64,000 nucleotides of DNA, taken from contig NC_079147.1 of the NCBI RefSeq assembly GCF_945859685.1, forward strand, positions 53,908,946 through 53,972,945, read 5' to 3'. Shown one piece after another: positions 10,001 to 22,874 of the stretch; the first letter of the stretch is position 1; the number at the start of each line of letters is the position of its first letter. The notes below the pieces were generated by a model. The model saw only the letters and a program-made list of their open reading frames with translations. It ran no database searches and had not been told where the DNA came from. The position numbers were made by a program, and so were the translations under genes. Origin of the DNA: Eupeodes corollae (lineage: Eukaryota > Arthropoda > Insecta > Diptera > Syrphidae).

Positions 10001-11189
10001 TGCGCAAATAAAGTAAATATTACTTTCATGATTTTATAAGAAGAAAAATAAAATAAAATTTATAATATTCGATGACCTTGACAGTCTATTTTGTATTGAA
10101 TATTATATACAAACTTGCATATAGAATCTCTTTGTATTTAGTTGGGATAGAGAATGGTACCTACAGACCAGATCTATAGCCATCAGGGTGGAGCCAGCAA
10201 AGTTGAGATGCAAATGACAATAAATTAGATAGGCTAACGAAATACCACCCATTACAGCAATTCATTAAGCACACCTTTATGAAAACAATTTATATTATTA
10301 TTTTCTTTAAACAAATTATGTATAAACGCTATGTGCATTTTATAGTTGCTGTTGGTCCAAATTTTGAAAAGAAGAATGTGTTAATTTAATTTTTTTAAAG
10401 ATGACCATTTTTGAGTCTTTACGCATATTTTAAAGCGTAAAACACAAAATATTCAATTTCTAAATAACGTAAAAAGAAAGAACTATTATTGCATGCTTTA
10501 TTAACCTTAACATTTAAATCAAATCAACTAAAAATTAGAAGACTTAGTCTATTTTTAAATAATTTGCATTCACTGAAGAGGTTATCAATAGCCGTGCTAT
10601 TATTACTACTACTATTAATAAAATGTGTTTTAAAAGATGATACTGATGCTCATTATTTTTAAGGTTTTTGAGTATCAAAATGGAAGGGAAAAACAGAGTT
10701 TAGTAAGGCATTCTACATTCTCGATGTGCGGTTAAAATAAACTACAATACTCAATTTCACTGCTTGTCCCTTCCTACCGATCTGTAGAGTTGTTCCACCA
10801 GCCTTGCCTTAGAATAATCGTAGACTTCGATCACTGCGTAACCAAAGGTGAAAGCTGTGGGAAATATTCCTGCCAAACTGACTACTCTAAGATCCTTGGT
10901 GCAAATCTTAATTTTCACAATCTATACAATTCTCTCTACCAAGAAAGAGCAAACCTTATCAACCATGCCAAATCTATTCAGTTCGTTATTGGGTCTTTTG
11001 TATTGGGTCTTTTTTATCCAATTGCATTTCTTCATCAGCCATTTAAAAAAAACTTCCTCAACTTAAGTTTACTTGAGTTTACTCCGGAAATGTTACCCTT
11101 TTTTTTAATTTTGCATATATCCTTACCTCAAGAAACATTTCCTAAAATAAGGAAAACATTTTTTATATTCACAAGAAGGCAGACTGTAT
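10001..11189. other. No recognised feature
   Basis: The stretch is AT-rich. A 133-codon ORF at 10790-11191 resembles no family I know and has low-complexity, stop-poor AT composition; I do not consider it a gene. Confidence 0.5.
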
Positions 11190-11965
11190 AATGGTGACGA
11201 CGAACTGAATTCTGATGTCAGGCAGGATGATCCATTCAAAATAGACGGCGAAAGCCAACAATCCCGTCCTCCCGACTTAGACGAAATGCCCGATCCTAAA
11301 AAAGGAGACCCTCTAAACTGCACCAACTATAGAGGAATCAGTCTACTTACATCGCAAGAACACCAAATCGACACCCATCATCTTTTCATCGATTTCAAGG
11401 CCGCATATATGACAACATCTACAGGGACGAACTGTATAGAGCCATGTCTAGTTTTGGCATCTCTGCCAAACTCGTCCCTTTGTGCAGGATGACCATGGAG
11501 AATTCACGCTGCTCCATAAAGGTTGGAAACAACTTAACAGAACCTTTCGATGTCAAAAAAGGTTTTAGAGAAGGTGATGCGCTGTCTGTGATTTTTTCAA
11601 CATCGAAAGAATAGTGCAGAGCTCACACATCAATACTAGAAGCACTATCTTTCAAAACTCTGTCCAATTACTAACATATGCTGATGACATTGACATAATC
11701 GGAAGAACTCAGCGTGATGTCAATGGGGCTTTCGTGAGTATTGAGGCAGAGGCGCCAAAAATAGGTTTAACGGTTAATGAGGGCAAGACAAAGTACATGC
11801 TGTCCTCAAGAAAGGACATACAACGCCGACGTCCCTGAAAGTCTTCGAATCCACACCCACAGGACAGCGCAGTAGAGGAAGATTGCGGATCAGGTGGCGC
11901 GCACAAATGGAAGGTGACCTCACCCAACTTGGAGTGCGAAACTAGAAACATCTAGCTAGGGACCG
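11190..11965 (+). mobile_element. RTE-like LINE fragment 1 (degenerate)
   Basis: Pieces of the same reverse transcriptase as at 35585-38768 are recognisable: 'KKGDPLNCTNYRGISLLT' at 11300, 'DTHHLFIDFKAAYMT' at 11370, 'STIFQNSVQLLTYADDIDII' (catalytic YADD) at 11640-11700, 'GLTVNEGKTKYMLSSRKD', and a 'GRLRIRWR'-type C-terminus near 11880. Internal deletions and frameshifts separate them. The 3' end is missing. Confidence 0.85.
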
Positions 11966-11976
11966 AGCTAAACTCT

Positions 11977-12165
11977 ACTTCTTAGATTTTGAACCTCTTT
12001 TCTTGAAATCTATTACTTCTTACCTTGAAAATCGTGATATCGTGTTTCAATCCTATTTCAGCCACTAATGATGTTCCACAAGGTAAACATTTCGGCCTTC
12101 TCCTCTTTGTCCTTACAATTAATGACATTTCTATGGTTATTAAACATTGTCACACAAAGTACTGA
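11977..12165 (+). mobile_element. jockey-type RT fragment
   Basis: The translation 'KSITSYLENRDIVFQSYFS' with one mismatch in frame, then 'TNDVPQGKHFGLLLFVL' and 'INDISMVIK', corresponds to the reverse transcriptase motif usually written GVPQGSxLGPLLF. It follows the RTE fragment directly. It is only about 190 bp and has lost its catalytic glycine-serine pair. Confidence 0.65.
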
Positions 12166-12169
12166 ATGC

Positions 12170-12925
12170 TGGAGATAAAACGCAGCCCTGTGGAACAAAA
12201 GAATTTATTTTATTAATTTCACGAAATTTCAATAAGAAAGATTGGTTCTAAACTCTACCAAATGCTTTTAAAATATCAAGTGAAATAATTTTACAATTGA
12301 TTTTAAATAATAAAGATTATAAAATTTAAATTTCAATACAAATTGAATTTTATCGTCCTTAATTTTTTTTGGAACTACCTGCACTGCTAAGCACTAGAAT
12401 AAGGCCACAAATTTTGCAATAGACTTTCGGTTTTTATACTTGTTGTAAGTTTATACTCGGAAAAGTTTACGACCTTTGAAAGGGTTCATATATCCCCATT
12501 TCAATAGTACAGGTTTAATTGAAAACAAACGTTGGAATTCCCCAAGATCTATCAATTAACTACTAAAAACCCATATAAAATGGTGCTTCACTTGGATGAG
12601 TTTAGTTCGGATATTTCCGTGCCGAAGTTTACATACATGTGCCATCTTTTAAAAACTTGGGTATTTTGATTTATTCCGTTATTTGCATTTTTCTAATGGT
12701 AAATATTGTGGTTATAACATCTTTCCGTACTCGACAAAAGGAGTTCCAGTGATATTTTGAAATGGTTTAAAGTTTATTTTTTTGCAATGATGTCAGTGCT
12801 TTGATGGTAGCCCTAAACATAACGTATAAACTTGTCATAGAATGCTCTAAGTTAAGCTTAAAAGCTGCGTTGCTACATAACCGAAATATTTGACCTTCGA
12901 TTCCTATTGGTTACGCAGTTTATAT
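12170..12925. other. No recognised feature
   Basis: AT-rich sequence without coding signal or repeat boundary that I can identify. Confidence 0.5.
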
Positions 12926-12929
12926 AAAG

Positions 12930-13750
12930 GAGTTTTATGAAAATATAAAAAATGTTCTGCTGCGGATTAAATATGAGGAACTCCAATGGCAAATCTACGG
13001 GGATTTGAAAGTCGTACCTCTGTTGCATATACTGGAATAAGGCTACACTAAATTTTGTTGCTTCATCTGTGAATGGGACAGTCGTGATAGAAAACAGCAT
13101 TATATTAAAAAGTTGTGGCCTCATCGTCAGTCGCTTTAACTTGGGTGGAAAAAATGTCAAAAATGACCCCCTAGTTGATCCGCACAAAAAGTGTTACTAC
13201 CGCCCTTGCATATGACTCATGAAAAACTTGGACAATGGACAGAGATGAAGCTGCTTTTCAATACCATAGCCAAAAAATTTAAAAGAATAAGTGAGGCTAA
13301 AGTCAGAGAAGGTATATTCGTCGGTCCGCAGATAAGAGATTTATTTAAAGATGTCAACTTTGACTTGGTTCTATAGAAGGTAAGAAAAAAAAGCCCGAGA
13401 TGATTTTCGCCTTGTAGCACAAAATTTTCTGGGAAATAAGAGAAGTGACAACTTTGTTCAACTTGTCGAAAATACGCTTTCGTCATACCAAGAATTGGGT
13501 TGTAATATGTCTTTAAAAATTCACTTTTTACATTACCACTTGGAGTTCTTTCCGGATAATTGCGGAACGTTTAGCGATGAGCACGGTGAGCACTTTTATC
13601 AGAACATGGCCAATATGGAAAAGCGGTATCAAGGCCATTGGAACGCTTTAATGTAAGCGGACTTTTGTTGGACTATTTATAGAGATATTATAAGGACGCA
13701 AAATATAAGAGGGACGATTTACTAGCATCGAACACATCTTCAGAATATTA
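12930..13750 (+). pseudogene. Degenerate repeat-family protein ('ERYQGRW'-type)
   Basis: Conceptual translation over several frames gives an ordered series: 'EELQWQIYGDLKVVPLLH' (12975), 'CCFICEWDSRDRKQHYIKKL' (13055), 'LLPPLHMTHEKLGQ' (13195), 'EGIFVGPQIRDLFKD' (13305), 'NFLGNKRSDNFVQLVENTL' (13425), 'CNMSLKIHFLHYHLEFFPDN' (13505) and 'FYQNMANMEKRYQGHWNALM' (13590). This order matches a large uncharacterised protein family that occurs in many near-identical copies in arthropod genomes and is probably transposon-borne. I know no established function. Stops and frameshifts show this copy is dead. Confidence 0.7.
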
Positions 13751-13759
13751 GGAAGGATA

Positions 13760-15365
13760 CTATCCGGGCCAGTGTGTGTCAAGTTATTTCAGTTCTGTCG
13801 CTACTGCACGAGTTCGAAAGTAGATACACCGCATAAGATTGTTTACTCTCTGAAGTAAAGTAGGACTCATGAAACTCTATGGTACGATAATTGGCTTTTT
13901 CAATAGAGCTTACAAGAGGAGTGTCATTATTAACAGCGAGCGTTGTTGGATCCAAGGATGACATGTTGGTAATTACGTTTTGTACTTTGGCATTGCATTT
14001 TTGCAATTTTTTAAGTCTTCAAAAATTCGTAGCTCAACAGGTTTCAATATTCGATGAATTATCGCTTTCTTTGGAAATAACAATTTTTAAGTCATAGGGA
14101 AAACAATAAAATTGTATCTTCATATTATTATGTGTAAATAACCCTAAGAACAACGCTCACATTTGGCCATAGGTTTTACATGTAGAATTTAAAATAGAAC
14201 TATAAAAATGACGGGCAATACATATTATATGTACATACATATGTACATATATTTCTGATGATGAACTTTTAAATGTGATGTTCCTATTTGGTTTAATGTA
14301 AAATGTTTGAGGTTTGAATATACGCAAAAAAGTTGAACGTAAATATAAGTATTCCACTTTTTTCATGTTAGTCAAAAAACCAGAGACAGTAAATAATAAT
14401 TAAATATTTCGACAGTAAAGGATTTCACGCTACTAACAATATTAGAATAATAAATTATACTGTTTTTAATTGGTTTGAAAATACTTAAACAAATAAAACA
14501 AATATTCAGACTGATAATTTTTTATTGGTGCCTATAAAAACTAACAATTCATATTTTTAGCTATTTCCAGTTGAGATAGCAAGAATTAAAACCAATTTAT
14601 TTGTTTTTTTGTAAAACATTTATTAAATACAAGGTTTTTGCTGTAAAAACACTGGGACGCATCCTTTATATCCATATCAGTTACATTCTCGAATGTCCAC
14701 TAGAAAAATGTTAGCACGCAAATCTCAAAGGCATGAGGTAGTGCGAAGACTATTCAATATTAAAGAATTTACTCTTGTTAGCTTTCTACATAGAAGTAGA
14801 AGCTGGTTTTAATAAACTTCTTACTGAATTTATTCACCAATCACTTCCTCTTTTGAAAAAGAGGTTTTTATTTAAGAACGTATAATTTATATTATATTTT
14901 GTATAATTTTTTTATAATTTATATGCTGTTTTGTAAAGTCAAATTGTTCAATACAATTATTGACTTTTCTTACTGTACATAAACAATAAGATTAGGAGGA
15001 ATCAAGATCCAAGCACTTGAACTTGTTCTTGTGGAGATTCGTAAATAAAAACACCTTGGTATGATTGGTTGTTACTGACGAATGCTTTTATTGTTGACAA
15101 TTATGTCTCTTTTATACTTAAACTATTCATTACACATAATACAATTTTTATTGCAAAGTATCGATTACATATAATAATAATTTCCTTACAAATCAAAATA
15201 TATACAAATTATGTCAATCAATAACATTTAAATATGTCAGCATTAAAATAAATAAATAAAAACAATAACACAAATAGAAGTTGCGCTGGTCATTGCCTCC
15301 TGTTGTGTCATCGCTGTGTTCCTCAACACTCTTATGGGCTTAAATCATAAATAAAATTCTCGTAG
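13760..15365. other. No recognised feature
   Basis: AT-rich sequence with a short (TACATA)-type tract near 14228-14250. I see no protein family, tRNA or transposon terminus. Confidence 0.5.
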
Positions 15366-15369
15366 TCAA

Positions 15370-16510
15370 AAAGTTCTGGGTGAAGTTGGTAGCTTATGCT
15401 AATGATGGTTTTATTTTTATTGGGAAAGTTCGTCAGCCTGATTAGCGAAATTACGAAAATGGCTTTGAAGGAAGTTAGCAAAGCTGAACTGATGCTCTTT
15501 ACGACTACCCTACCCCGACTGAACGGTCAAATCCTGTCTTTATCTCCCAACGTGAAATATCTGGGAGTCATTATAGATCCCAAACTAAACTGGAAAGTAA
15601 ACATTGAAGAACGGGTTAAGAAGGTCTTCATTGCCTTGTACGTCTGTAGAAAAACTTTTGGGACCTTCAATCGAAGATGATAATGTGGACGTACATCGCC
15701 CTTGTACGACCCTATATGCACAGCAACACTAACGAGCTGATTTCAGCGGATATTTTTGCTAAGGACACCGACTACTGCACCTCAGACTTGAACCCCAGTA
15801 AAGATTTTAAAGTCATCTTTTGTGCCAGAAAGGATTGGAAGATTTTTGGTTATCAGAGAAGCAGAAGTCAGACTCAAACGAAAATAGAAAAATGACTATC
15901 TGCACTGACAGCCATAGGCAGCTGTTATAGAAATCGATTCGGCCAAAATATTCTCTATACTAATCCAACAATATCGGAATGAATTATCCAGCCTCAAAGT
16001 CATCCTACCTGTTACTCTTTTGTGGGTTCCAGGCCGTAGTGGCGTCGATGGAAATAAATGTGCTGATGAGTTGGCTCGACAGGGATCGGCCTTTTATAGT
16101 TCACTTGCGGAAAGGGTAAATATTCTTCTTGGAGCTATGAAGGGCAAATTAATTTTCTTAATATTAATTTTTCTTACAGAATCAAACCGCAGGTGGAATA
16201 GTCTAACGGACTCTACTATATCCATTAAGATATGGGCTACCTTTAACAAAAAACGTTCTATCGAACTTTTATGAAGACACATGCATAATATAGCCACGGT
16301 CCCTGCAATATGTACTGGACATTGGCCTATAGGAGACCATACAGTTAAGTTGGGTACAACCCACAATACAACATGAAAGGTAAATGTCCTGCCATGGCCA
16401 GTTTAATTATGTTAAGCTTCTGAAGGGAATTTCTTAAAGATCTTGATGAACTTTTTGAGATGAAAATCAAAGACCTGATTTCTTTTCTGAACGCGACGAA
16501 ATGGCTCTAG
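15370..16510 (+). mobile_element. LOA/I-group LINE fragment (RT and RNase H remains)
   Basis: Recognisable blocks in order: 'VAYANDGFIFIGKF' (15387), the RT catalytic site with YADD changed to YAND; 'SKAELMLFTTTLP'; 'NVKYLGVIIDPKLNWKVNIE' (15550); 'LLWVPGRSGVDGNKCADELA' (16015), the RNase H end with its terminal Asp; 'GHWPIGDHTVKLG' (16320), matching 'GHCLIGRHAIRLG' of the intact element at 28552-34379; and 'MKIKDLISFLNATKW' near the C-terminus. Deletions and frameshifts remove the rest. It is a relative of, but clearly diverged from, the intact LOA element. Confidence 0.82.
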
Positions 16511-16514
16511 TACC

Positions 16515-18800
16515 GCTAATTTTGCCAATCCGTATTAATATTACATTTAATAATTGTGGGCTGCTTGTAATGCGAGTGATTCCCATCTTTACCCACCGAA
16601 TAAAACAAACAGATATAATATGTTTAGAGTAAAATCTAATGTAAAAATTCAATAACAATGTTTAAGCCGTTTAATTTTCTTTAAAATGTTATCCGCTTTT
16701 TCAAGGATTGAATTTTAAAATCATTTTATAACCAAAGACCATTCAACTTGTAAATTTTAAATGTTTTGAAATTGTTGTCTTAGGTTTAGTTTTTGGTATA
16801 CTTTGAATTAAAAAAAATGCAATTCCTAAGCTATGTGATTTTTTTTGTTTTATTGGTCCTTTAAGTCATCTTTTAGCTCCTTCAATAATCTGCATTTTCT
16901 AAAACTGTTGCATTCCATTTCTTATGTCAATCCAATAATCCATAGTTCGGAATGTTAGTTTGTTTTTTGTTCTGTCCTATGCCAATCAAAAAGATCAAAC
17001 ACATAAAAGCGATCGGGCGCATAGTGTCCTTTTAGTAAAATCATCAAATGATGATTTTCTTTCTTTCGCAACTCTTTAGATCACAATATTTGTATCTTTC
17101 TATATCAAATTCGCATTCTTTCAAATCATTGTTCTTCTCATCAAAACCATACAAAACCAACAATGCACCATAAACCGCGACACATCAATAATCTGACGTA
17201 GCAAAAACAAACATTGTAGGAAAAAGAATCAAAAAATGTTTTTATTTGAACTTTTTATATTTGAAGCCCAGAAGAAGGAAACGCGGGCGGCATTAACGTG
17301 TGCCATAGACCGACTCAAAGGCGATTGCCTTGATGTCTTTCAGTCATTGTGATGTGATCTGCCGAATTATATTTAAAAAAATCTATAGCAACTTGCCTTA
17401 TAGATGAGGTGACCATCGGTTTAGTTTTAAATAACATGCGTGGGACAGAATGTTTTGAAAACTATTCTATTCAATTTAAAAGCTTTTGGAAAATAAATAT
17501 TCATGAACGTTTTTGAAATTGGTGTTGAATTAAAAAACATTATTAAATTTGTTTACAAGGTCCACCGAGAAAGATCAATTTTTTATTCCATATGGATTAT
17601 TATTTTCTTCGTAATATATTTAAGGTCACACTATCGATAGGGATAGTAAGTTAGTAAGTTCAAAAAAAAATTGTAACAACAAAGAAGATGGTCAAAAAAT
17701 CATTCCTACGTATTGACATTATGCGTTTCTGGACAATGGTTTGACAGGTTTAGTCTCCTTCTATCGTTTTTGTCTCGTGTTTGTTTTCTTTTTGTTTTGA
17801 TATTTTGTAAAATTCCTCAAAAAACTTTAGAGAAAAAATTGAATTCCCTTGATTAAAAAACGAAATATCTAAGCTGGCATTCGAAAAGCGCATCGAACGC
17901 GTGCTTTGTGAGGAATTAAAGAATTTTTTTTGCTGGCAGTGAATTTAAAAAGTTCCTTGATTGCAACACGTATTCACCAAGTAATCTTCAAAAATTCTTC
18001 TAACTCACCAAATGATGTATTTTCGATTTCGATTCTTGTGATCTGTTGGTTAAATACATTTTACACATTTGTCGAGATTTTACAAAATTCTTTGGAAGGA
18101 TAAGGCACAAAAATGTGTATCGCATTGAAAAAATGACTTCTTGTGTGACTCACACGTTGCATGTGGTAAATTCAGTCTTTTAAATAAGAACAACATAATT
18201 ATAGTACAATGGAAAAAGGGTATTTAACACACATAACATACCATAAAAGTTTTGCCTTTTTATAGAACTGTTAAGAGCAAATGCCAATCCTGTTAAACTT
18301 TATGTGATTTTTAAAAGCTAAGTGATTTTTCATAGTAGGTTTCACTCTGAACGGAATCTATCACTTTTGACTTTTCATAAGTAAAAAACTACTCTATTAC
18401 TAATAATGGATAAATACATTTTTTTTAATGCACTGAAATTGTTGAAATTTAAAAAACGGTGACTCACAAGTTAACAAAACTATTAAAAAGTGCTTTAAGG
18501 ACCGTTTTCAACCTGCAAACAAATTTTTAAACAATGGAAATTTAGAAATTCTTTTGAGAACAGGATGTTCGCAGTTTACTTAACGCTTTAGGAAAACAAG
18601 TTGACTATATGACTATTAACAAGCAAGTAAGGAAATTTTATTTATGAAGACAAATATACAAATCCAATGAATATCTAAATGAATAAGTTCTTAAACATAA
18701 AGTAGAATTATACAAAGTAGTTAAAGTGAGATGGTATGCTTAAAGGTAAGTGTTGCATTAAATAATTAATTTTAACAGGATTAGTAATGTTACCGAAAAA
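16515..18800. other. No recognised feature
   Basis: AT-rich intergenic DNA. A slightly GC-richer patch near 17265-17345 has no ORF of note. I see no transposon terminus or RNA gene. Confidence 0.5.
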
Positions 18801-18812
18801 TACAGGTTTGTC

Positions 18813-18918
18813 AATTCTTCGTTGAAATTACTAAATTCTTAAACGGCATTAAACCTCCTTAATTCATTAATTCTTCGTTGAATTTATTAAATTCTTAAAC
18901 GGCATTAAACCTTCTTTT
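18813..18918 (+). repeat. Two-copy tandem repeat, about 56 bp
   Basis: 'aattcttcgttgaa' followed by 'aaattcttaaacggcattaa' occurs at about 18814-18860 and again at 18870-18915 with a few changes. This is a simple local duplication in AT-rich DNA with no associated coding sequence. Confidence 0.8.
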
Positions 18919-18919
18919 T

Positions 18920-20860
18920 ATATAAATAATAAAAGTCTCAAGTCTTTTAAAATTTTCTGACCGTGTTATTATTACATATAACACATTCGTTTAGCATAAA
19001 ATTCAAATAAAATTACCTACAAGTGAAAAAATTTAACGAAGGTTCTTGCGGTACGGTTCCAAGCATATCTCTGATAAAAGTTGAAAACAAGATTCTATCC
19101 AAACTATTTTGCAATGTTTAAATAAAAAAGTCTATTTCACTTTGAACTGCCATAACAACTGAGGCCAAATCTTCACGCTGCGCTGTAGCAAATTCCGGAA
19201 CAGTCCAACCTTTCTTTCCATCGACTTAAAGACCCTATTTGAAAGCATTCTTCGGCAATAGCTCTATAAGACAAATGTCAATCTTATGTTCCTGAAAAAC
19301 TCCATGTTCTTTGAAGCTTCAAAAAAACACACATACCAATTATTAGGAATTGAGTTTTCGGAACTTTTTCAAAAATGTACTGTAAACCAGGCCTTAACAT
19401 GAATGGGATTCTCTTTAGCAAATTTGAATATTATATAGTCCTTAACGGCGATTGAAAAACAGGTTAAATTTGTTTATCTTGAAGGAATAGGAGGGGAAGT
19501 TCAAGTTCAAAGCTAATACAAAATTGTACTATTGACAGCATATACTACGAAATATTACAATAGTTCATCTACCTCAGGTTTCAGGAGAAGAATTTCGATT
19601 AGAAATTGCTGCTTTGTCGGTTTCGAAAGATAAAACAATTCAAAATCCTGGAGTGTAAAACTAATTCTTTATTAAAATGAAACCCTCGTTTTGTTAGTTT
19701 ATTTATACGATTCTTTATTCGATGGGGCGAATGAATGAGAAGTTATACAAATTGAAATTTATAAACATAAGTTGATGTGGTCAAAATTCAAAAAAGCAGT
19801 TTTTTAAAGCATTGGTTTAACAAAACCGAGCAATGAGAATCTTTGAATCCCATTAGCGACGAGGTTCGAGACGAAAATGATGATAACCAAGGTATCTTGG
19901 ATTCCAGAACTTTTGGTTTCGTATTTCTGAAAGTAGGGTACTAGAGATGTTAAAGGACGGAAAGCCATTTTGTCTAAGGCAGCCAGTCTCCATTCATCGT
20001 AAATAAGTATAGTAGTTATATATTGAAAGGGTTTCGATTTCGACTATAGCTCTTTCTGGAGCTCGAGGTTAATAGAACAATCCTGTGTTCCATGGAACAA
20101 TTCTTAAATCCTTTTTCCTAATTCCATTTTCAAGTCTTGCCGCTTGTCTCGTTATAATTATTTTGTATGGAACAATTTAAAAGCCTGCCCCAAAACTGAA
20201 GAATGGGCGTGATCATATTATTTAAAAGATAAAATTCTTTTTTAAACCAGTCTCAATTAATTATGAGAAGTGCATCTTTTTATAAGCACGTTCCTCTCGC
20301 TATTCTGATAGTTGACAGCTGATGGGCATCGGAAAAATGGAACAAAATCTTTGGGTGCACATTTGTGGTGATGTCGACTGTGAAAAAAACAGTTGGTCCA
20401 ACAATTAAGGTAAGAGACCATGAATTTCAAGTCAGACCATCTTTTAGCAATATTACCTCATAATATATTTGAGGAAGTGTCAATAATAAATGGTGTCCGA
20501 GAGGATAAAAAGGTGTCTCTTTCAAATATACTAATAATATACTAATGTAATCAGCCCTATCACAAACTCCATTGTAATCAACAAAGTGCTACGAATCACG
20601 AAAAATTTATTGCAGAATCCTTTCGTGAGGACTTCGTAGTGAAAAATCTAATACGAGTTTCTAAATTAATTAAATTCACCAATTCGGAATCCAACGGAAG
20701 GATGAATGGATTTTTTCCTATAAGCCACAATCAATCCCTAAAAGATAAAGTTAGTAAAGTTATCGAGGTCAAACAGCCTCTAATTCATAATGGAAATTTT
20801 TATGAACAGGTAATTATGCTGTAACCGAGCTGTGGCTGCCATTAGGCTGTTGTTGTTTTA
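18920..20860. other. No recognised gene; weak coding-like trace
   Basis: On the minus strand near 19130-19230 a short open stretch reads 'GKKGWTVPEFATAQREDL', then continues to 'AVQSEIDFF'; it has balanced codons but stops on both sides. It may be an old transposon or gene remnant. A 61-codon ORF at 20639-20824 (plus) resembles nothing I know. Confidence 0.25.
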
Positions 20861-20861
20861 A

Positions 20862-20945
20862 ACTTCCAGTAGGAAGTTATTGTAATCGGTCCGATTTGTC
20901 AAATTGAAAATTTGACATTTTTCGACCTTTGAAGGTCCTTAGGAG
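20862..20945 (+). repeat. Solo end of the 175-bp-unit repeat family
   Basis: The stretch 'aacttccagtaggaagtt' followed by ATTGTAATCGGTCCGATTTG and 'tgacatttttcgacc' matches the left terminal module of the large repeat at 54047-55421. Only this end is present. Confidence 0.7.
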
Positions 20946-20949
20946 AGTG

Positions 20950-22100
20950 ATATGTTCAAATGTTATATCTCACACAAATTATTTGTATTAACATTTTCTT
21001 AAAGTCCCAGACAAATTATAAAGCCTCTAAATATTATTTGTAGTTTAACATCTTATCAATAAACGAAGGGTTGTTCTTGGTTTTATATTTATTAGAAGCG
21101 AACATTTTTAAATACTGGAATTCGAAAATTTGTCTTAAATTATTAAATTAAATTATTAATATTAAATTAAATTTGTCTACCGAATGCCGATGAAAATCTC
21201 ACATTAATTTCACAATTTTGTTTGAGGTTCTTGCGTCAACTCTTTTGTTTAAGCGATCCAATATTTCAGAATCTTCTTTTTTTAGTATTGTTATGAAAAA
21301 AAAAAACTATTTTCAGAATAAATTTTAAATTTTAAAAGTAGTTACCATGATTTTAAGAAGAAATGTTTAATTAATGAAAAAAACTTGTACAAAGAAAACA
21401 TCCGCTTGTAAAACATTGCGTATTAGCATTATTTTGGTTTTAGGAATAAAGGAATCGTTATCCTTTGTTGTTTACAATTAAAAATATGTACATTTAAATG
21501 ATGTAGAATACAATCATACCCTTTGGTTTTTAAAAATCTTTTGTCTTGCTCTCTTCCTTATTAAATTTAGTTTGAAAACAAAATTCCTTACAAGGTCATC
21601 TATTTAACTTACACAACAATTTATGTTCAAAACAAACCAAATGAAAGTGAGAATTTGTGTTTCAAATTGTAAAGAAGTCGGTTGAAAAAAAAAAACAATT
21701 TTGTCAGGTATACAAACTATGAAATCGCAATAGAAGACAGGTACCTAACATGATTCTATTTTAATCTTTCAAAAAGGATATTTTTAATAAAGAACTTGTG
21801 TAATTTTTGTCTTTATTATTATCAATATTGATAACCTGCGTAAACATGTGAAATATCACTCCCGCAGTGCAATATAAACATGCGCAAGATTATAAAATTG
21901 TCAAAATTGGAATATTCTGGGTGGTACAGGTTGTTTATGTTGTATAACATATAATAAATTGTTTGAAGGACTATTTCCTATGAAAGAACAATAAGATTAA
22001 GGACACAGATAAGATATTCACAGATATTTAGTTATTATTTCTTAAACTTAAAGGCCATCAGTGTTGCTTCACCTTACTTACAGTTTCTTAAACATGTTAT
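20950..22100. other. No recognised feature
   Basis: AT-rich sequence without a coding or repeat signal that I can name. Confidence 0.5.
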
Positions 22101-22104
22101 TCAA

Positions 22105-22620
22105 TGGATATTATTAGGCGGACTGATGCCTCTGTAGTTGGCGTAATTCAGATTTTCTTGTGTATATTTGGCAAACTATGTTGAAATTCCACTCATCAGG
22201 CATGCTTTCTTCCGATCATATTTTGGAGAGTTGGTGCATGCTCCCTACTAAGTCATCGCCAGCTCCAGCAGTTTTTTAAGGTTTCTGCTATTTGCACTTC
22301 ATCGAGGTTGGATAAGGGGATCTGTTGTTCTGCGTCGCCAAAATTGAGTGGTTATATCTACGTTATAGCAAAAATCGGTTCTTCATCGCTGTTAGATAAT
22401 TTAGAGAAGTAATCATTACATATTCTCAGCATAGACTGCGGTTCTGCTACATTGTTTCAATGATCGTCTTACAAGCTTAGGTTAGTGGCTAGAACCCTTG
22501 AGAGTATTTTTACCTTTCGGTAAAATTTACAAACCTTATTCATGTTGTGACATCCCGCTATCTCCATGATTGCGCGCTTCTCATGCACCCTTTTTTCCAT
22601 TTTCTTTTTTCTAATACGTT
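22105..22620 (-). mobile_element. RTE-like LINE fragment 2
   Basis: The sequence aligns along its length with 36595-37130, the linker and early RT part of the RTE-like LINE: shared strings include 'gactgatgcctctgtagttg', 'ccactcatc' with 'ggcatgctttcttccga', and 'ttggtgcatgctccctac'. Read on the minus strand it covers the 'NYRGISLL' region back towards the endonuclease-RT linker. It is full of small indels and carries no ORF. Confidence 0.8.
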
Positions 22621-22874
22621 TACTCAAAAAATCACTTTTATGAAAAATAGAAGATTAGGAAACTTTTCTTGCAAAATTGTGATTTTTGCGTTACTTGTTC
22701 AATACAATTTTAACATGCTTGCTCTTAAGAATTGGATATGGCAATACTGCTTTCATTTGTGTCATGTAACGCCTGCTTGCTAATAATGAACATGATTTAC
22801 ATCAACATCTTTGAATAGGGGTCATACAAATCTTTTACAACGGTTGATATCTTCATCCGTTTATGATAGCTTTT

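Noticed and set aside
10790..11191. 133-codon ORF
   Set aside because: No recognised domain, AT-driven composition, and no start or splice context to support it.
15000..15350. Possible LTR of a retrovirus-like element
   Set aside because: Some terminal-looking sequence was noticed, but no second copy, primer binding site or gag/pol sequence was found.
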